The notes below the pieces were generated by a model. It had not been told where the DNA came from. It saw nothing but the letters and a program-made list of their open reading frames with translations, and searched no databases. The position numbers and the translations under genes were made by a program. From positions 1-64,000 of the forward strand of contig CAMDGU010000004.1 in assembly GCA_945897885.1 (NCBI GenBank): a stretch of DNA of 64,000 nt, given 5' to 3'. Shown in pieces: positions 41,057-51,239 of this stretch. Numbering within the stretch: position 1 is the stretch's first letter; each line of letters opens with the position of its first letter. The stretch comes from Chitinophaga pinensis (lineage in GTDB: Bacteria; Bacteroidota; Bacteroidia; NS11-12g; UBA9320).

Positions 41057-42820
41057 ATGAAAAGGCTTACACTTTTAATACTAGTATTAATCACCGCCAC
41101 AGTTATGCAGGGAGAAGTTATTTACAAGGTTTCGTTTCCAAAACCCGAAACCCACTATGTTCATGTTGAAATGGAAATTGAAAAACCCGCCGGAACCTAC
41201 ACCGATTTTATTATGCCGGTATGGACTCCTGGTTCCTATAAGGTAAGGGAGTTTTCGAGAAACGTAGACCATGTGACCGCCAATTCCGATGGGAAAGACC
41301 TTAACGTAGAAAAATTAAATAAAAGTACCTGGCGGGTAAGTTTTAAAAAAGGAATCTCAAAAATTACGTTTAGCTATAAAGTGTATGCATTTGAAATGGG
41401 CGTGAGAACCAGTTACGTAGACCAGTTTCAAGGGTTTTTGCACGGGGTTTCCGTATTTATGTATGCCGATGGATATCAAAAGCAAGCCTGTAAAATTAGC
41501 TTTGCAAAACCTGATAGCTGGAAAAATATTACTGTGGCTTTGCCGGAGGCGGGTAACAATACCTTTGTGGCTGAAAACTATGATTTATTGGCCGATAGCC
41601 CTTTTGCCTTAGGCAACCATGACCTAATACATTTTGAAGTAAAAGGTTTGAAACACCGAGTAGCCATGTTAGGAGAAGGGAATTATGACGCTGAAAAAAT
41701 TAAAACTGATTTTACCAAAATTATAGAAAAGGAAATTTCGATGTTTGGAGAACATCCATCACCTGAGTATGTAGTATTTATACAAAATGTAGAATCGGGC
41801 GGGGGAGGATTAGAACACCTAAACAGCCAAACTTCTGTAATACAGCGCTGGGCTTATAGCAACGAAGCAAAATATAAAAGCTTTTTAGGCTTAATAGCTC
41901 ACGAGTATTTTCACCTTTGGAATGTGAAACGAATTCGACCCATTGAGTTAGGTCCATTTGACTATACACAGGAAAACTATACCAAAATGCTTTGGGTGGC
42001 CGAGGGAATTACCTCGTATTATGATGATTTATTTTTAAAGCGTTGTGATATTTACAAAGAGGAAGAATACTTGGGCATAATAGCCACCGCTATTAATAAA
42101 AATGAAAATTTACCCGGTGCTAAAGTTCAGTCCTTGGACATGAGCAGTTTTGACGCTTGGATTAAGTTTTATAACCCGGATGAAAACAGTGATAATATCA
42201 GTATAAGCTACTATCAGAAGGGTATGTTGGCTAGTTTTATTCTTGATTTGGAAATTATAAAACGTACCAATGGCAAAAAGAAACTTGACGATGTAATGAA
42301 GTATTTGTATACCGAATATTACAAAACAAAAAAGCGTGGTTTTACGGAAGAAGAATTTGCTAAAGCTTTGGAAACCGTTGCCGGTTCATCGTTTGAAACT
42401 TTGTTAAAGGACATGATTTATACCACCAAGCCGCTGTTGTATGATACCTATTTAGGGTATGTAGGTTTGACTTTAAAAAATCAAGCCTCTGCAAAAATGC
42501 CATTAGGAATAAATACCAAATTGGAGAATGGCAAAACCTTGGTAAAGTTTGTGGAAGTAAATCGCCCGGGTTCAAAAGCTGGACTTAGCGTAAACGATGA
42601 AATTATTGCCATAAACGGTTATAGAGTAAATGGTGATATTGATGAATTTACGGCCCGTTTTAAAGAAGGAGTGGAAGCTGAAATGACTGTAAGCCGCATG
42701 GGCAAATTAATTACCATAAAAATTACTCCTGAAAAAGACCCAACATTAAATTACAAGTTGGTAAAAATGGAAAATCTTACCGATGAGCAAAAGGCGTTGT
42801 TTGATTTTTGGAGTAAATAA
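41057..42820 (+). CDS. M61-family metallopeptidase with PDZ domain
   Basis: LIAHEYFHLWNVKRIRP, WVAEGITSYYDDL, PDZ NRPGSKAGLSVNDEIIAINGY. Confidence 0.94.
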   Translation: MKRLTLLILVLITATVMQGEVIYKVSFPKPETHYVHVEMEIEKPAGTYTDFIMPVWTPGSYKVREFSRNVDHVTANSDGKDLNVEKLNKSTWRVSFKKGISKITFSYKVYAFEMGVRTSYVDQFQGFLHGVSVFMYADGYQKQACKISFAKPDSWKNITVALPEAGNNTFVAENYDLLADSPFALGNHDLIHFEVKGLKHRVAMLGEGNYDAEKIKTDFTKIIEKEISMFGEHPSPEYVVFIQNVESGGGGLEHLNSQTSVIQRWAYSNEAKYKSFLGLIAHEYFHLWNVKRIRPIELGPFDYTQENYTKMLWVAEGITSYYDDLFLKRCDIYKEEEYLGIIATAINKNENLPGAKVQSLDMSSFDAWIKFYNPDENSDNISISYYQKGMLASFILDLEIIKRTNGKKKLDDVMKYLYTEYYKTKKRGFTEEEFAKALETVAGSSFETLLKDMIYTTKPLLYDTYLGYVGLTLKNQASAKMPLGINTKLENGKTLVKFVEVNRPGSKAGLSVNDEIIAINGYRVNGDIDEFTARFKEGVEAEMTVSRMGKLITIKITPEKDPTLNYKLVKMENLTDEQKALFDFWSK

Positions 42821-42824
42821 ATAA

Positions 42825-42840
42825 TTTGAAAATTTGAAAA
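42825..42840. repeat. two units of the octamer in inverted orientation (TTTGAAAA x2)
   Basis: Directly after the M61 stop. Confidence 0.6.
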
Positions 42841-42854
42841 TGATAAAGGCTGCG

Positions 42855-42921
42855 AATTGTAATTCCGACGATAGGAGGAATCTGGTCAATCTCGGAAATG
42901 TCTCGTTCCTCGACAGGACAA
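42855..42921. repeat. REP-like imperfect palindrome, diverged second copy
   Basis: GTAATTCCGACGATAGGAGGAATCT...ATGTCTCGTTCCTCGACAGGAC compared with 34349-34411. Confidence 0.65.
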
Positions 42922-42952
42922 ACAAAAAATAATAAAACAATTATTACCCTAA

Positions 42953-43765
42953 ATGAAACTCACAGGAAATATTAGAAAAATGAAATCAGCATTGACAGAT
43001 TTGGTGCAATACCAGTTGCCTTTGTATGATATATTAGAACCAAACCTTTATATCCCGCTTAATGAATTAATAGGACAAAATATTCGGTTAACTTTTGAAA
43101 ATGCCATCCATTGTGTGGTAACCGGAAAAAAAATAAACAAAGTGTTTGGGGAGGGGATGAGTTACGATGCGTTTATGAATTCACCTGAGGCATCGCCCAG
43201 TATTATAAGGCCTGAATTAAGCCGTATTCATGAAGGAATAGCCTTGCGCGATTATGATTGGGAAATGGCTCATCACATGCAACCACATTATGCCTATATA
43301 AGCAATACCAGTGGTTTAAAAGTGGGGGTAACCCGAACCACACAAGTTCCTACCCGATGGATTGATCAAGGGGCAAGTCAGGCTATAGTAATAGCTGAAA
43401 CACCTTATAGGCAAGCGGCAGGATTAATAGAAATAGCCTTAAAAAATCATTTGGCAGATAAAACCAATTGGCAAAAAATGCTGAAAGGCGAAGGGGAGCA
43501 ATTGGATTTAAGAGAACAAAAAAATCATTTTACAGAGTTTTTGCCTGAGGAATTAAAACAATGGATAAAAGCGGACTCAGAAGAAATGCTAATAAAATAC
43601 CCGGTTCTTAGTTACCCTGAAAAGGTTAAAAGCTTAAAATTAGACACCATGCCCGAAATAGAAGGCATACTTACCGGAATAAAAGGGCAATATTGGATGA
43701 TTGACAATGGTTCGGTTATCAATATTCGCAGCCATGCAGGCTATCGGGTCTCGCTGGAGTTTTAA
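42953..43765 (+). CDS. DUF2797-like protein
   Basis: HCVVTGKKINKVFGEGMSYDAF, SNTSGLKVGVTRTTQVPTRWIDQGASQA. Confidence 0.75.
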   Translation: MKLTGNIRKMKSALTDLVQYQLPLYDILEPNLYIPLNELIGQNIRLTFENAIHCVVTGKKINKVFGEGMSYDAFMNSPEASPSIIRPELSRIHEGIALRDYDWEMAHHMQPHYAYISNTSGLKVGVTRTTQVPTRWIDQGASQAIVIAETPYRQAAGLIEIALKNHLADKTNWQKMLKGEGEQLDLREQKNHFTEFLPEELKQWIKADSEEMLIKYPVLSYPEKVKSLKLDTMPEIEGILTGIKGQYWMIDNGSVINIRSHAGYRVSLEF

Positions 43766-43769
43766 AAAT

Positions 43770-44942
43770 TTATCCTAAAAGCAATTTTGGTCTGTATTTC
43801 CATGTGCTTAAAAGTATAACCACTGCTGAAAAGGAAAGAATAGCTGCCATATAAAAGGCCAAAGGGATATTTGAAAATTTATTATTATAAATTTCGGCAG
43901 AGATAAAGGAGCCAATCCCAACGCCAATTTCGAGTGAAATAAACAGAGTAGAAATTGCTCTTCCTTTATTTTTAGGGTTTCCCCAATCGGCCACCCAGGC
44001 AAATATTGTAGGATTATTCATACCGTTGCCCATTCCTACAATGCAAGTTCCTATGTAAAGGTGAGTTAAATCTTTGGCATTTGCCATAATAATTAAACCT
44101 GTTGTTAAGGTTAACAATCCAAACAACATGGCGGTTCTGCGACCAAACCTATCTGAAAATTTTCCGGCAATTACCCTTATAAAAATAGAAGAAAGAGTCA
44201 TTATCATTAATATGGTTCCCTTGTTTGGAGCCTTTAATTTATCTGCCAAATCAAATCCAACAGTAAGAACAGTTCCGAAAGCAAAAACCATCAGAAACAT
44301 TATAATAGCAGGTAACCAAACACGTTTTTCAGCTAAATCTTCTTTATCAAGGTTTAATAATTTTAATTTAAACGGTTGCTTATTTTTTAGCGTTTCATCT
44401 ACTTTCCAAAAAACAAAAGCAGAACCTGATGCCAATACCGAAGCAGTAAGAAACATGGAATTAATGCCAAAGGTTTTAGTCATGAAACTGCCTAATAAGG
44501 GAGCTAACCCGGCACCAACATTATTCATTAGCCCAAAAAATCCCATGGCTTCACCACGTTTTTCGCTTGGTACTATATCGCTAATATAAGCAGTAGCTCC
44601 GGTTGAATTAAAACCTACTGTTAGCCCGTGTATTAAGCGTAAAATTAAAAACCCTAGCACGCTGGGAACAACAATGTAAAGTGTATTGGTAATTACGGCT
44701 ATTAGTGTTCCGATTAAAATTACAGGTATTCGACCAATTGTATCTGCCAAGCGGCCACTGTATGGGCGAGAGATACAAGCTGTGAGAGTAAATAATCCAA
44801 TGATAGCACCTTTGTATTCTTTTCCCCCCATTGAATCCAAATAGGCAGGAAGTTCGGGAAGTACCATATTCATACTTCCAAAGAACAAGAGAGAACCGAA
44901 TGTTAACTTAAAAAATAAGGGCGTGTATAATGAATTATTCAA
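43770..44942 (-). CDS. MFS transporter
   Basis: 12-TM pattern, RPYSGRLADTIGRIPV, GKFSDRFGRRTAML. Confidence 0.9.
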   Translation of the reverse strand: MNNSLYTPLFFKLTFGSLLFFGSMNMVLPELPAYLDSMGGKEYKGAIIGLFTLTACISRPYSGRLADTIGRIPVILIGTLIAVITNTLYIVVPSVLGFLILRLIHGLTVGFNSTGATAYISDIVPSEKRGEAMGFFGLMNNVGAGLAPLLGSFMTKTFGINSMFLTASVLASGSAFVFWKVDETLKNKQPFKLKLLNLDKEDLAEKRVWLPAIIMFLMVFAFGTVLTVGFDLADKLKAPNKGTILMIMTLSSIFIRVIAGKFSDRFGRRTAMLFGLLTLTTGLIIMANAKDLTHLYIGTCIVGMGNGMNNPTIFAWVADWGNPKNKGRAISTLFISLEIGVGIGSFISAEIYNNKFSNIPLAFYMAAILSFSAVVILLSTWKYRPKLLLG

Positions 44943-44951
44943 TATATAAAA

Positions 44952-44971
44952 AAAGCACCCGAAGGTGCTTT
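44952..44971 (-). terminator. terminator downstream of 44979..45221
   Basis: AAAGCACC-CGAA-GGTGCTTT. Confidence 0.8.
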
Positions 44972-44978
44972 ATGATTT

Positions 44979-45221
44979 TTAATTCAGATTTTCCTTAACG
45001 TATGTTTTGCCATTCCAATATCCAAGGTAGTCGCTGCCCTGTGAACTTCTCCTGAGTAAGAATAGAGCTTCATTCTTCGAATCTCTGCTTACCAATACAT
45101 TACTTACCGTTCCTAAATGAGGGTTTTTAACAACTACATTAACGTAATATGCTTTTTTCTTTTCAACCGGCTTTGTTGAAGGCCTCCCTACTTTTCCTTT
45201 TTCATCAATAACTTTTGCCAT
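44979..45221 (-). CDS. small basic hypothetical protein with GRP motif
   Basis: MAKVIDEKGKVGRPSTKPVEKKK...; own terminator. Confidence 0.65.
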   Translation of the reverse strand: MAKVIDEKGKVGRPSTKPVEKKKAYYVNVVVKNPHLGTVSNVLVSRDSKNEALFLLRRSSQGSDYLGYWNGKTYVKENLN

Positions 45222-45346
45222 AATATTTTATTTCTTGTGTTAATTTATTCTAATTCTAAACGTGGTCAAACATAAATTTATAACGTCCCGTATGCAAAAT
45301 TGTTACCAACTAGTTATTCATAACTTATTCACACCTTCTTTTTTAC

Positions 45347-45820
45347 TTATTTATGATGATATTTCTCGTTTTTAATAATGCTAAAGGCTCTGTAAAGTTG
45401 TTCCACAAAAATTAATCTCACCATTTGATGAGAAAACGTCATGAGGGACAGTGCTATTTTGTCATTGCTTTTTTTTAATAATTGCTCTGAGATACCAAAA
45501 GCTCCGCCGACCACGAAAGTCAATTGTTTTGTTCCTGCAACCATTTTTTTTTCGATAAAGGTTGAAAAATCCTCTGATGAATATTCTTTACCATTTTCAT
45601 CAAGGCAAATTAAACAGGTATCTTTATCTAAATACTTTTCTATCTCTAATTGTTCTAATTCTTTTAATTTTTCGAAAGGAATATTAGCCCTGTTTTTTAC
45701 GTCAGGAATTTCTATCATTTCAAAATTTGTATAATGGGCTAATCGATTTTTGTATTCCGAAATTCCCTTTAAAAGCCAGTCTCCGTTTGTTTTTCCTATA
45801 GTTATTAACTTTATCTTCAA
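45347..45820 (-). CDS. rlmH: 23S rRNA (pseudouridine1915-N3)-methyltransferase RlmH
   Basis: LTFVVGGAFGISEQLLKKSND...LSLMTFSHQMVRLIFVEQLYRAFSIIKNEKYHHK. Confidence 0.96.
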   Translation of the reverse strand: MKIKLITIGKTNGDWLLKGISEYKNRLAHYTNFEMIEIPDVKNRANIPFEKLKELEQLEIEKYLDKDTCLICLDENGKEYSSEDFSTFIEKKMVAGTKQLTFVVGGAFGISEQLLKKSNDKIALSLMTFSHQMVRLIFVEQLYRAFSIIKNEKYHHK

Positions 45821-45825
45821 TAGGA

Positions 45826-46827
45826 TTATTTGTTTAAAATACTCATAATTTCCTTTAAACTAGGGCTAAGTATTATTTCTATTCGTCTGTTTTTTGCTCT
45901 GGCTTCCTTTGTATCTGCAGCATCTACAGGGAAATATTCACCTCTTCCGGCAGGTATTATTTTTTTAGAGTCTATTTTCCCCTCTTTGGTCATTATTCGT
46001 GTGATGGCGGTTGCTCTTAAAACACTCAAATCCCAGTTGTCTTCAAATCGGGCAGTTTTAATCGGCACATTATCCGTATGTCCTTCAATCATAATGTCAA
46101 AGTCATCATTATTTTTAAGGGTTTCACACAATTTTAATAAAGCTTTTTTACCGTTAGGATCTACATCTACTTTGCCCGATTGAAATAATAGCTTCTCATC
46201 AACAGACACATAAACTTTACCGTCTTTCGATGTTACATTTAATCCACTTTCCTTATATCCAAGTAGCGCATTTGTAAGTGTTTCTTTGAGTTTTATAACA
46301 CTTTCGTCTTTCTGTTTTATTAACGCTTCAAGTTCTTTTACTTTCTCTTCACGCTCCTTTAAGCTTTTTTCTATTTCAGAAACATTTGCACTTAGCTTTT
46401 TTGTTTCTTCCTCCTTTTTTATTAAATTGGCTTCTTTTTCATTTAACTCCAATTCTTTTTTTACCAATTTGCTCTCTAAATCACGTAAACTCTTTTTTAA
46501 CTCGTCTTTTGTCAACGATTCGCTTTCCAATCGCTTTTCATAAGTAAGAGTTAGCTCGTTGTATGATTTTTTGATTTTTTCATACATCGCTTCCATTTCA
46601 ATGTAGTTGATATTGAGTTTCGTAAAATCCTCTTTTGCCAAATCCAAGTCTTTTCTCAAACTTTTAAGATTAATTTCATATAGACTAGAAATTGAATCAC
46701 AAGCATGTTTGTCTGTTTTTAACGTATTGTATTTGCTTTCCAATTCAGCAAATTTGCGCTGCGGAACACAACTTACCAGAAGGATTAATGATATAAATAC
46801 GAATGAAAGTTTTACTATTTTGTTCAT
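45826..46827 (-). CDS. OmpA-domain lipoprotein with coiled coil
   Basis: LVSC lipobox, long coiled coil, DIMIEGHTDNVPI...LSVLRATAITR...NRRIEI. Confidence 0.93.
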   Translation of the reverse strand: MNKIVKLSFVFISLILLVSCVPQRKFAELESKYNTLKTDKHACDSISSLYEINLKSLRKDLDLAKEDFTKLNINYIEMEAMYEKIKKSYNELTLTYEKRLESESLTKDELKKSLRDLESKLVKKELELNEKEANLIKKEEETKKLSANVSEIEKSLKEREEKVKELEALIKQKDESVIKLKETLTNALLGYKESGLNVTSKDGKVYVSVDEKLLFQSGKVDVDPNGKKALLKLCETLKNNDDFDIMIEGHTDNVPIKTARFEDNWDLSVLRATAITRIMTKEGKIDSKKIIPAGRGEYFPVDAADTKEARAKNRRIEIILSPSLKEIMSILNK

Positions 46828-46842
46828 AATTCAAGAATTAAT

Positions 46843-48393
46843 TTAAAGTTTTATTTCCTCGTCTTGCTCATCAAAGATATGAAATTCGCCATAATGTAGA
46901 GCGGGGTCGGGTACAAGATTAACATTTATTTTATAATCGAGTCTCCATTTAAAACGTTTTGAAATAAGTCCCTTTTTGAAATATGCGGCTATAAATGGGT
47001 GGGTTACCAATTTTACATGTTTAAAATTTAAACTGTGAGCCAAATATTTAATACTTGCCTCAATATCGTCTTCAATATTTTGTGACGAAGTCACATAACC
47101 TGTTCCCTTGCACATCGGGCATTTTTCTTCTGTTACAATATTTGTTTCAGGTCTTACTCTCTCGCGGGTAAGTTGAACCAAGCAAAATTTGCTCATTGGC
47201 AAAACATTGTGGCTCGCTTTATCCAATTTCATGGCATCCACCAATTCATTCATTATTTTCTTTTTATTGTTACTATCTTTAGTATCAATAAAATCAATAA
47301 CGATGATACCACCCATATCGCGCAGTTTTACTTGACGGGCAATTTCTTTGGCTGCTTCCAGATTTATATTGAGCGCATTTTCTTCTTGAGAGTTTTCCCT
47401 GTTGTGATTGGAACCGCTGTTTACATCGATAACATGTAAGGCTTCCGTGTGCTCAATAACCAGATAAGCTCCACCGGAAAAAGAAACAACCTTTCCAAAA
47501 CTAGTTTTTAGTTGTTTATTAATCCCAAAATGCTCGAATAAGGAGACTTGTCCTTTTTGCAGTTTTAAAGCATTGCGGGAAACCGATTCTGAATTTTCGA
47601 GATATTTTTCAAGCTGATTATAGTTTTCAGGGTCATTAGTATAAATACCGGAAAGGTCATACGATAAAAAATCTCTTACTATAGAAATAGCAAAAGAGGG
47701 CTCTCCCAAAACTTTATCACCCTGTTTCGCATTTTTCAGAAGCTTTACCATCCCATTCCATCGGATGAGTAATTCTTCTAAATCTTTACGCAAAATATCT
47801 TCCCCTACATTTTGAGCTGCGGTACGTATTACCACACCAAAATTATCAGGTTTTAAATCGTTAACAATAGCTTTCAAGCGGTTTCTTTCCGCTCTTTCTA
47901 TTATTTTTTTGGAGATATTAACATGATGATAGAAAGGAATTAAAATGCAATAGGAACCCGCAACCGTTATTTCGGCTGTAACACGAGGGCCCTTGGATGA
48001 AATAGGTTCCTTTAATACCTGTACAAGAATCTGTTGGTTTTTCTTAAGAACTTCCGATACGTTACCTGTTTTTAAAGTTTCAGGTTCAAATTGAAAATTT
48101 TGTAAACCGTTGCCGGTTAAACCGCCCTGTAGACCTGTTCGAGAAAACTTTGCAAAAGACTTGATATTTGGACCCAAATCTGAATAATGAACAAAAGCAT
48201 CCTTGTCCAGGCCTATGTTAACAAATGCAGCATTGTTTCCCGGAAGAATTTTTCTTACGGTGCCAACAAAAATATCACCGACTACAACGTTTTTACCTTT
48301 TTTTTCCTGGTAAAATTCTGTTAGTCGTTTGTCTTGTAAAAAAGCTATTTTTTCATCCTGCGGCGTTACTTCGATATAAAGTTCGTTAGCCAC
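46843..48393 (-). CDS. Rne/Rng family ribonuclease (RNase E/G)
   Basis: GDIFVGTVRKILPGNNAAFVNIGLDKDAFVH, DVNSG, DMGGIIVIDFIDTKD, CPMCKGTGYV. Confidence 0.96.
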   Translation of the reverse strand: MANELYIEVTPQDEKIAFLQDKRLTEFYQEKKGKNVVVGDIFVGTVRKILPGNNAAFVNIGLDKDAFVHYSDLGPNIKSFAKFSRTGLQGGLTGNGLQNFQFEPETLKTGNVSEVLKKNQQILVQVLKEPISSKGPRVTAEITVAGSYCILIPFYHHVNISKKIIERAERNRLKAIVNDLKPDNFGVVIRTAAQNVGEDILRKDLEELLIRWNGMVKLLKNAKQGDKVLGEPSFAISIVRDFLSYDLSGIYTNDPENYNQLEKYLENSESVSRNALKLQKGQVSLFEHFGINKQLKTSFGKVVSFSGGAYLVIEHTEALHVIDVNSGSNHNRENSQEENALNINLEAAKEIARQVKLRDMGGIIVIDFIDTKDSNNKKKIMNELVDAMKLDKASHNVLPMSKFCLVQLTRERVRPETNIVTEEKCPMCKGTGYVTSSQNIEDDIEASIKYLAHSLNFKHVKLVTHPFIAAYFKKGLISKRFKWRLDYKINVNLVPDPALHYGEFHIFDEQDEEIKL

Positions 48394-48409
48394 TATATTG
48401 GATTACAAA

Positions 48410-48499
48410 TTACTTTTTCTTATGTCTGTTTTTTCTTAGACGTTTCTTACGTTTGTGGGTTGCAATCTTGTGACGTTTTCTTTTCTTTCCGCTTGGCAT
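48410..48499 (-). CDS. 29-aa AURKAIP1/COX24 (mS38-like) domain basic protein
   Basis: Minus strand translation MPSGKKRKRHKIATHKRKKRLRKNRHKKK*; below ORF-track length cut-off. Confidence 0.85.
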   Translation of the reverse strand: MPSGKKRKRHKIATHKRKKRLRKNRHKKK

Positions 48500-48508
48500 A
48501 TGATATTT

Positions 48509-49240
48509 TTACTTAATTTGTTGAGTTTCTAACTTTAATAATAAATCAGCATATTGCTGATTTTCGGGCTGCAAATGTAATAATTTTTTTAAACGTTTTT
48601 CAGCTTTTTTGTATTGTCCGCTTTGAATATCCAAAATCATTAAATGATGCTGTGCATCAATATAATTTGAATCTATGCTTTCAACCTGTTTTAAAAGCCC
48701 TACACCGGTCATTATAGCTCCTCCAAAGTATACTATGGAAGTGGCCTTGCAGGTTAGTGCATCTAAATTTTTAGGTTCAGTTTTTAAAATAATATCACAG
48801 GCTCTAATGGCATAAAAACTGTAGGTTGTTTTATCAGCAGTGCTATCTTGGTCCTGGGTACCTGCTTCATAAAATAATTTAGCAGATGCTAAAAGAGTTT
48901 TAGTGTCTTTTTCCAAAATTCCTTTTAAATAAAAACCATAGGCATTAAATACATCAATTTTATTTTGAGTTCCTAAAGTTATAAGAGCGTCAATGTTTTT
49001 TGCATTTGATGTATCTTCCAAAACATTTTCAATCAATGAATTTATTTCATCATTTGAACCGCTAAACCGATGAAGCAAGTCATGGATATTTGCTTCCTTA
49101 CTAGGTTCATTAGCTTCCTTGATAGGGTTGTCAAACCTAGCTGTGTTCGAATTTATTCCAAACCAGGTGAGTACAAAAAGCAAAACGGCAATTACCCCTA
49201 AGAGAGATAATTGCCATTTAAAATTTTTATTTAAAAACAA
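48509..49240 (-). CDS. TPR-containing membrane-anchored protein
   Basis: N-terminal TM, TPR-like AEKRLKKLLHLQPENQQYADLLLKLE. Confidence 0.8.
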   Translation of the reverse strand: MFLNKNFKWQLSLLGVIAVLLFVLTWFGINSNTARFDNPIKEANEPSKEANIHDLLHRFSGSNDEINSLIENVLEDTSNAKNIDALITLGTQNKIDVFNAYGFYLKGILEKDTKTLLASAKLFYEAGTQDQDSTADKTTYSFYAIRACDIILKTEPKNLDALTCKATSIVYFGGAIMTGVGLLKQVESIDSNYIDAQHHLMILDIQSGQYKKAEKRLKKLLHLQPENQQYADLLLKLETQQIK

Positions 49241-49253
49241 GGTTTGTTAAAAA

Positions 49254-49562
49254 TTATGCTGTGGCAGCTTTACTTTTAACCTTTTCGCTTTTTTTGATTT
49301 TCTCAACAAAAACTTTTGCAGGTTTAAATTTTGGAATAAAATGCTCAGGAATGGTAAGTTGCGTGTTTTTTGAAATATTACGAGCCACTTTAGTAGCACG
49401 TTTTTTCAATATGAAACTTCCAAAACCTCTGAAATATACATTTTCGCCATCGTTCATTGCATTTTTAACAACTTTAAAAAAACTTTCAACAGTTTCCTGA
49501 ACCGCTATTTTTTCGATTCCGGTTTTTTCTGCTATCTCATTGATTACGTCTGCTTTGGTCAT
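49254..49562 (-). CDS. HU/IHF-family DNA-binding protein
   Basis: MTKADVINEIAEKTGI...VYFRGFGSFILKKRATKVARNISKN; start trimmed from the track ORF. Confidence 0.94.
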   Translation of the reverse strand: MTKADVINEIAEKTGIEKIAVQETVESFFKVVKNAMNDGENVYFRGFGSFILKKRATKVARNISKNTQLTIPEHFIPKFKPAKVFVEKIKKSEKVKSKAATA

Positions 49563-49692
49563 ATCGTTTTTGGTTTTTAATAGGGGTGCAAACAAACTCA
49601 AAATATTATTAAGAAACAAGCATAGTTCTGACTCTTTGTAGTTTTTTTTTAAATTTTTTTGCAGCCTGAATAATAAGCAGTTAAATATTAGA

Positions 49693-50775
49693 ATGGGCAA
49701 AATAGGCATTGATGAGGGTATAAGTGAAAAACTTAGAGCGTGGTATGAAATAAATAAGCGCTCAATGCCTTGGCGATTGACTCAAGAACCTTATAAAATT
49801 TGGCTTTCGGAAGTCATACTGCAGCAAACCCAGGTTGTGCAAGGAACACCTTATTTTGAAAAGTTTATTTCTGAGTTTCCAACTTTAAAAGATTTGGCGG
49901 AAGCATCAGAGGATAAAGTTTTAAAACTTTGGCAAGGATTGGGTTATTATTCAAGGGCACGAAATTTATTGTACACCGCACGTTTTATTCATTTTGAGCT
50001 GATGGGTGTTTTCCCAAAAACGTATTTTGAACTTCTAAAATTAAAAGGGGTTGGAGAATACACTGCCGCCGCCATTGCCTCCATTTCATATAACGAACCT
50101 GTGGCTGTTGTAGATGGCAATGTAATCCGGGTTATTTCACGTTTATTTAAAATTGATGAACCTTTTAATTCGGGCAAAGGAAAAAAGTTATTTAATGAAG
50201 CTGCCTATCAAATTCTTGATAAAAACCAACCGGCTCAGCATAATCAAGCGATGATGGAACTTGGGTCATTGGTTTGTCGACCTCAAAATCCGGATTGCAA
50301 TAATTGCCCTTTAGCTGAGCATTGTTTGGCATTAAAGGATAAAGTTGTTCTTAATTATCCTGTAAAATTGAAAAAGACAAGTTCAAAAAAATTGTATTTT
50401 AATTTTGTAGTCCCAGTATTGGATGATCGGAAAACTTTGATTACCAAACGAACAGGAAATGATATTTGGAAAAATATGTACACGTTTCCGCTTTACGCTT
50501 CAGAAGAAGAAATTAAAGAAATGAAATTTATACCGACGATAAGGGAGGATTTTGGCGATTTTGAAGTTATGAAGGTATCAAAAATTAAGCATATCCTAAG
50601 CCATAGGGTTATTCATGCCACTTTTTATATTATAGCTTTAAAAGAAAGTGGACAATCTAAAAAAAATAATATCTTTGAAGTTGAAATTAATAGATTAGTT
50701 GAGTTTTATTCGCTACCCCGACTCATCACAAAGTTTATGGAAAGCAAAGATGTAAGTATTTATTTTATTAAATAA
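49693..50775 (+). CDS. mutY: A/G-specific adenine glycosylase
   Basis: MPWRLTQEPYKIWLSEVILQQTQV, LKGVGEYTAAAIASI, Cx6Cx2Cx5C cluster CRPQNPDCNNCPLAEHC. Confidence 0.96.
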   Translation: MGKIGIDEGISEKLRAWYEINKRSMPWRLTQEPYKIWLSEVILQQTQVVQGTPYFEKFISEFPTLKDLAEASEDKVLKLWQGLGYYSRARNLLYTARFIHFELMGVFPKTYFELLKLKGVGEYTAAAIASISYNEPVAVVDGNVIRVISRLFKIDEPFNSGKGKKLFNEAAYQILDKNQPAQHNQAMMELGSLVCRPQNPDCNNCPLAEHCLALKDKVVLNYPVKLKKTSSKKLYFNFVVPVLDDRKTLITKRTGNDIWKNMYTFPLYASEEEIKEMKFIPTIREDFGDFEVMKVSKIKHILSHRVIHATFYIIALKESGQSKKNNIFEVEINRLVEFYSLPRLITKFMESKDVSIYFIK

Positions 50776-51215
50776 TGTCAGTTAACAAAGTTATTTTATT
50801 AGGTAATTTAGGCAGAGATCCTGATGTACGTTATTTAGACAACAATCGCATTGTTGCTACTTTCCCATTGGCTACCAATGAAGTTTACACCGATAGAAAG
50901 AACAACAGGATACGACAAACCGAGTGGCATAACATAGAACTTTGGGATAGCCTTGCAAAAATTGCAGAAAAGTACCTTAAAAAAGGATATACCATTTATT
51001 TGGAAGGTAAAATAAGGACCGATAACTGGATTGATAAAGAAGGTGTAAACAGAAGCCAGAAAAAAATCAGGGGAATAAATATTACAATCGTTAATAAAGA
51101 AAAAAACAGGTTTGAGAATGAAAATCAGCCATCAGATATTAAAGATGACGAAATACAGGAAGGCCTTAATGAGTCCTTTGCTGATGAAGATTATAATGAA
51201 GGGGATTTATCTTAA
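50775..51215 (+). CDS. ssb: single-stranded DNA-binding protein
   Basis: MSVNKVILLGNLGRDPDVRYLDNNRIVATFPLATNE, EWHNIELWDSLAKIAEKYLKKG. Confidence 0.95.
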   Translation: MSVNKVILLGNLGRDPDVRYLDNNRIVATFPLATNEVYTDRKNNRIRQTEWHNIELWDSLAKIAEKYLKKGYTIYLEGKIRTDNWIDKEGVNRSQKKIRGINITIVNKEKNRFENENQPSDIKDDEIQEGLNESFADEDYNEGDLS

Positions 51216-51239
51216 ACTATCAAACAAAACAAATTAAAC

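Noticed and set aside
44074-44589. 171-aa plus-strand ORF over the MFS gene
   Set aside because: Antisense of a clear membrane transporter.
46286-46543. Ser/Phe-rich plus-strand ORF
   Set aside because: Antisense of the OmpA-family coiled coil.
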